Translations under genes and position numbers: made by a program | Assembly (NCBI GenBank): GCA_020851835.1 | Contig: JADZBZ010000225.1 | Span: forward strand, 1 to 5,897 | DNA length: 5,897 bases | Source: Acidobacteriota bacterium | GTDB lineage: Bacteria; Acidobacteriota; Vicinamibacteria; Vicinamibacterales; UBA2999 | Direction: 5' to 3' | Shown here: positions 4,954-5,897 of the stretch, in pieces | Position numbering within the stretch: the first letter of the stretch is position 1 | How the letters are laid out: each line of letters opens with the position of its first letter | Notes under the pieces: model-generated | What the model was told of the DNA's origin: nothing | The model's database searches: none | Seen by the model: the letters and a program-made list of their open reading frames with translations, nothing else

Positions 4954-5897
4954 CAGTGAGCGCCTCCGGCCAGCGCCACCACCCGAGTGGCGGCCTCGGC
5001 CATGGTGTCGGCCGTGGTGAAGTTGAGCCCGCTATCGGCCAGGAGGCGCTTGCCTTCCTCGACGTTGGTCCCTTTCATGCGAATCACGATGGGCACCGGC
5101 ACGCCCAGCTCCTTGACCGCGGCAATGACGCCGGCCGCGAGCACGTCGCACCGGAGGATGCCGCCGAAGATGTTGATGAGCACGGCCTTGACGTGCGTGT
5201 CGGACATGAGAATCTTGAAGGCGTTGCGGATCTGCTCGGCGTTGGCGCCGCCGCCCACATCGAGGAAGTTCGCCGGCATGCCGCCCGACAGATTGATGAT
5301 GTCCATCGTCGCCATCGCCAGTCCCGCCCCGTTGACCATGCAGCCGATGTTGCCATCCAGCCGGATGTAGTTCAGCGAGAACTTCGACGCCTCGACTTCG
5401 AGCGGGTCCTCCTCACTCAGATCGCGCAGATCGCGGATGTCGGCGTGCCGGAACAACGCGTTGTCGTCGAAGTTCATCTTGGCGTCGAGCGCGAGCAGGT
5501 CCCCGGCCTTTGTGGTGATGAGCGGGTTGATCTCGAGCAGCGACGCGTCGGTGGCCATGAAGCTCTGGTAGAGCGTCAGCATCATCTTCGTCGCCTTCCG
5601 GACGAGATCCCCGGTGAGGCCGAGCGCGAAGCCGAGCTGCTGGGCCTGGAACGCCGCCAGGCCGACGCCGGGGTGGATGTACGCGCGGTGGATCTTCTCC
5701 GGCGTCTGGGCGGCCACCTCTTCGATGTCCATGCCGCCTTCGGCGCTCACCATCAGCACGGGCTGGCCGGTGGAGCGGTCGATGACCAGGCTCAGGTAGA
5801 GCTCGCGATCGATGGCGAGGGCCTCTTCCACCAGCAGGCGCGACACCACCTGCCCGGCGGGCCCGGTCTGGTAGGTCACCAAGGTCCGGCCGAGCAG
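4953..5897 (-). CDS. sucC: Succinyl-CoA synthetase, beta subunit (5' end outside the window)
   Basis: Partner of SucD; supplies the ATP-grasp nucleotide site and part of the ligase interface. The visible 314 residues begin LLGRTLVTYQTGPAG, matching E. coli SucC from about residue 76, so about 75 N-terminal residues lie beyond 5897. The TTG at 5882 is an internal Leu codon, not the start. Landmarks in fragment numbering: end of the ATP-grasp domain with LLEINPLITTKAGDLLALDAK (120-140), where Asn124 and Asp138 match the Mg-binding pair, then NALFR (146-150); the ligase/CoA domain from LDGNIGCMVNGAGLAMATMD (180-199), with FLDVGGGA (211-218) and INIFGGILRCD (241-251). Nucleotide preference (ATP or GTP) cannot be read from this part. 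The stop overlaps the sucD ATG by one base. Confidence 0.98.
   Translation of the reverse strand: MLGRTLVTYQTGPAGQVVSRLLVEEALAIDRELYLSLVIDRSTGQPVLMVSAEGGMDIEEVAAQTPEKIHRAYIHPGVGLAAFQAQQLGFALGLTGDLVRKATKMMLTLYQSFMATDASLLEINPLITTKAGDLLALDAKMNFDDNALFRHADIRDLRDLSEEDPLEVEASKFSLNYIRLDGNIGCMVNGAGLAMATMDIINLSGGMPANFLDVGGGANAEQIRNAFKILMSDTHVKAVLINIFGGILRCDVLAAGVIAAVKELGVPVPIVIRMKGTNVEEGKRLLADSGLNFTTADTMAEAATRVVALAGGAH
4963..4967 (-). promoter_or_regulatory. Ribosome binding site of sucD inside sucC
   Basis: GGAGG on the minus strand, 9 bases before the sucD ATG and within the last sucC codons. The ten bases GAGGCGCTCA here recur exactly before the candidate leader peptide (4095-4086), in a different reading frame. 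Confidence 0.75.

Noticed and set aside
4210..4959. A 249-codon plus-strand frame opposite sucD
   Set aside because: It mirrors the codon pattern of sucD and shows no family motifs; sucD is unambiguous on the other strand.
5880..5882. TTG as the start codon of sucC
   Set aside because: The frame stays open to the window edge and the residues before it (LLGRT) match SucC, so this is an internal Leu codon of a gene truncated by the window.
1..5897. Defence, mobile-element, phage, CRISPR or RNA genes
   Set aside because: Essentially all coding space is taken by seven conserved housekeeping genes, and the gaps are under 150 bases with no tRNA-like fold, transposon ends or CRISPR spacing.

Overview
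This window is a compact, GC-rich stretch of a bacterial chromosome carrying housekeeping genes. All recognised genes lie on the minus strand. In transcription order (high to low coordinate) they are: sucC (5' end outside the window), sucD, pheA (bifunctional chorismate mutase/prephenate dehydratase), ndk, dcd, hisS and the first 38 codons of aspS. There are no mobile elements, CRISPR arrays, tRNA or rRNA genes, or defence genes. The lineage cannot be fixed from the sequence alone. The P-protein PheA, the hisS-aspS pair, the HisRS sequence type and the short intergenic repeats would fit a GC-rich Gram-negative phylum such as Acidobacteriota; this is a low-confidence inference.

Layout. 4953-5897 and 4078-4953 encode the two subunits of succinyl-CoA synthetase (TCA cycle), coupled by a one-base stop/start overlap (TGATG). 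The 146-base gap between sucD and pheA is the most interesting part of the window. It holds a 21-codon ORF whose ATG overlaps the sucD stop (ATGA) and which has two closely spaced Phe codons. About 32 bases after its stop is a strong Rho-independent terminator whose T-tract runs straight into the pheA Shine-Dalgarno sequence. The segment covering the end of the small ORF can alternatively pair with the 5' arm of the terminator. Together this has the parts of a ribosome-mediated attenuator that would let sucCD transcription continue into pheA when phenylalanine is short. No such attenuator joining sucCD to pheA is known to me.

pheA (2780-3931) is followed after 6 bases by ndk (2360-2773), which has a perfect TATAAT box 10 bases before its start and only a weak Shine-Dalgarno sequence. 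dcd (1709-2263) and hisS (203-1561) follow, then aspS (1-116). Short degenerate tandem repeats lie on both sides of hisS, in opposite orientations. A small open frame ends in an ATGA overlap with the hisS start.

Functionally the genes link the TCA cycle (SucCD), phenylalanine synthesis (PheA), nucleotide supply (Ndk, Dcd) and tRNA charging (HisRS, AspRS). The proteins themselves are ordinary family members with their catalytic motifs intact; what looks new is in the non-coding junctions.
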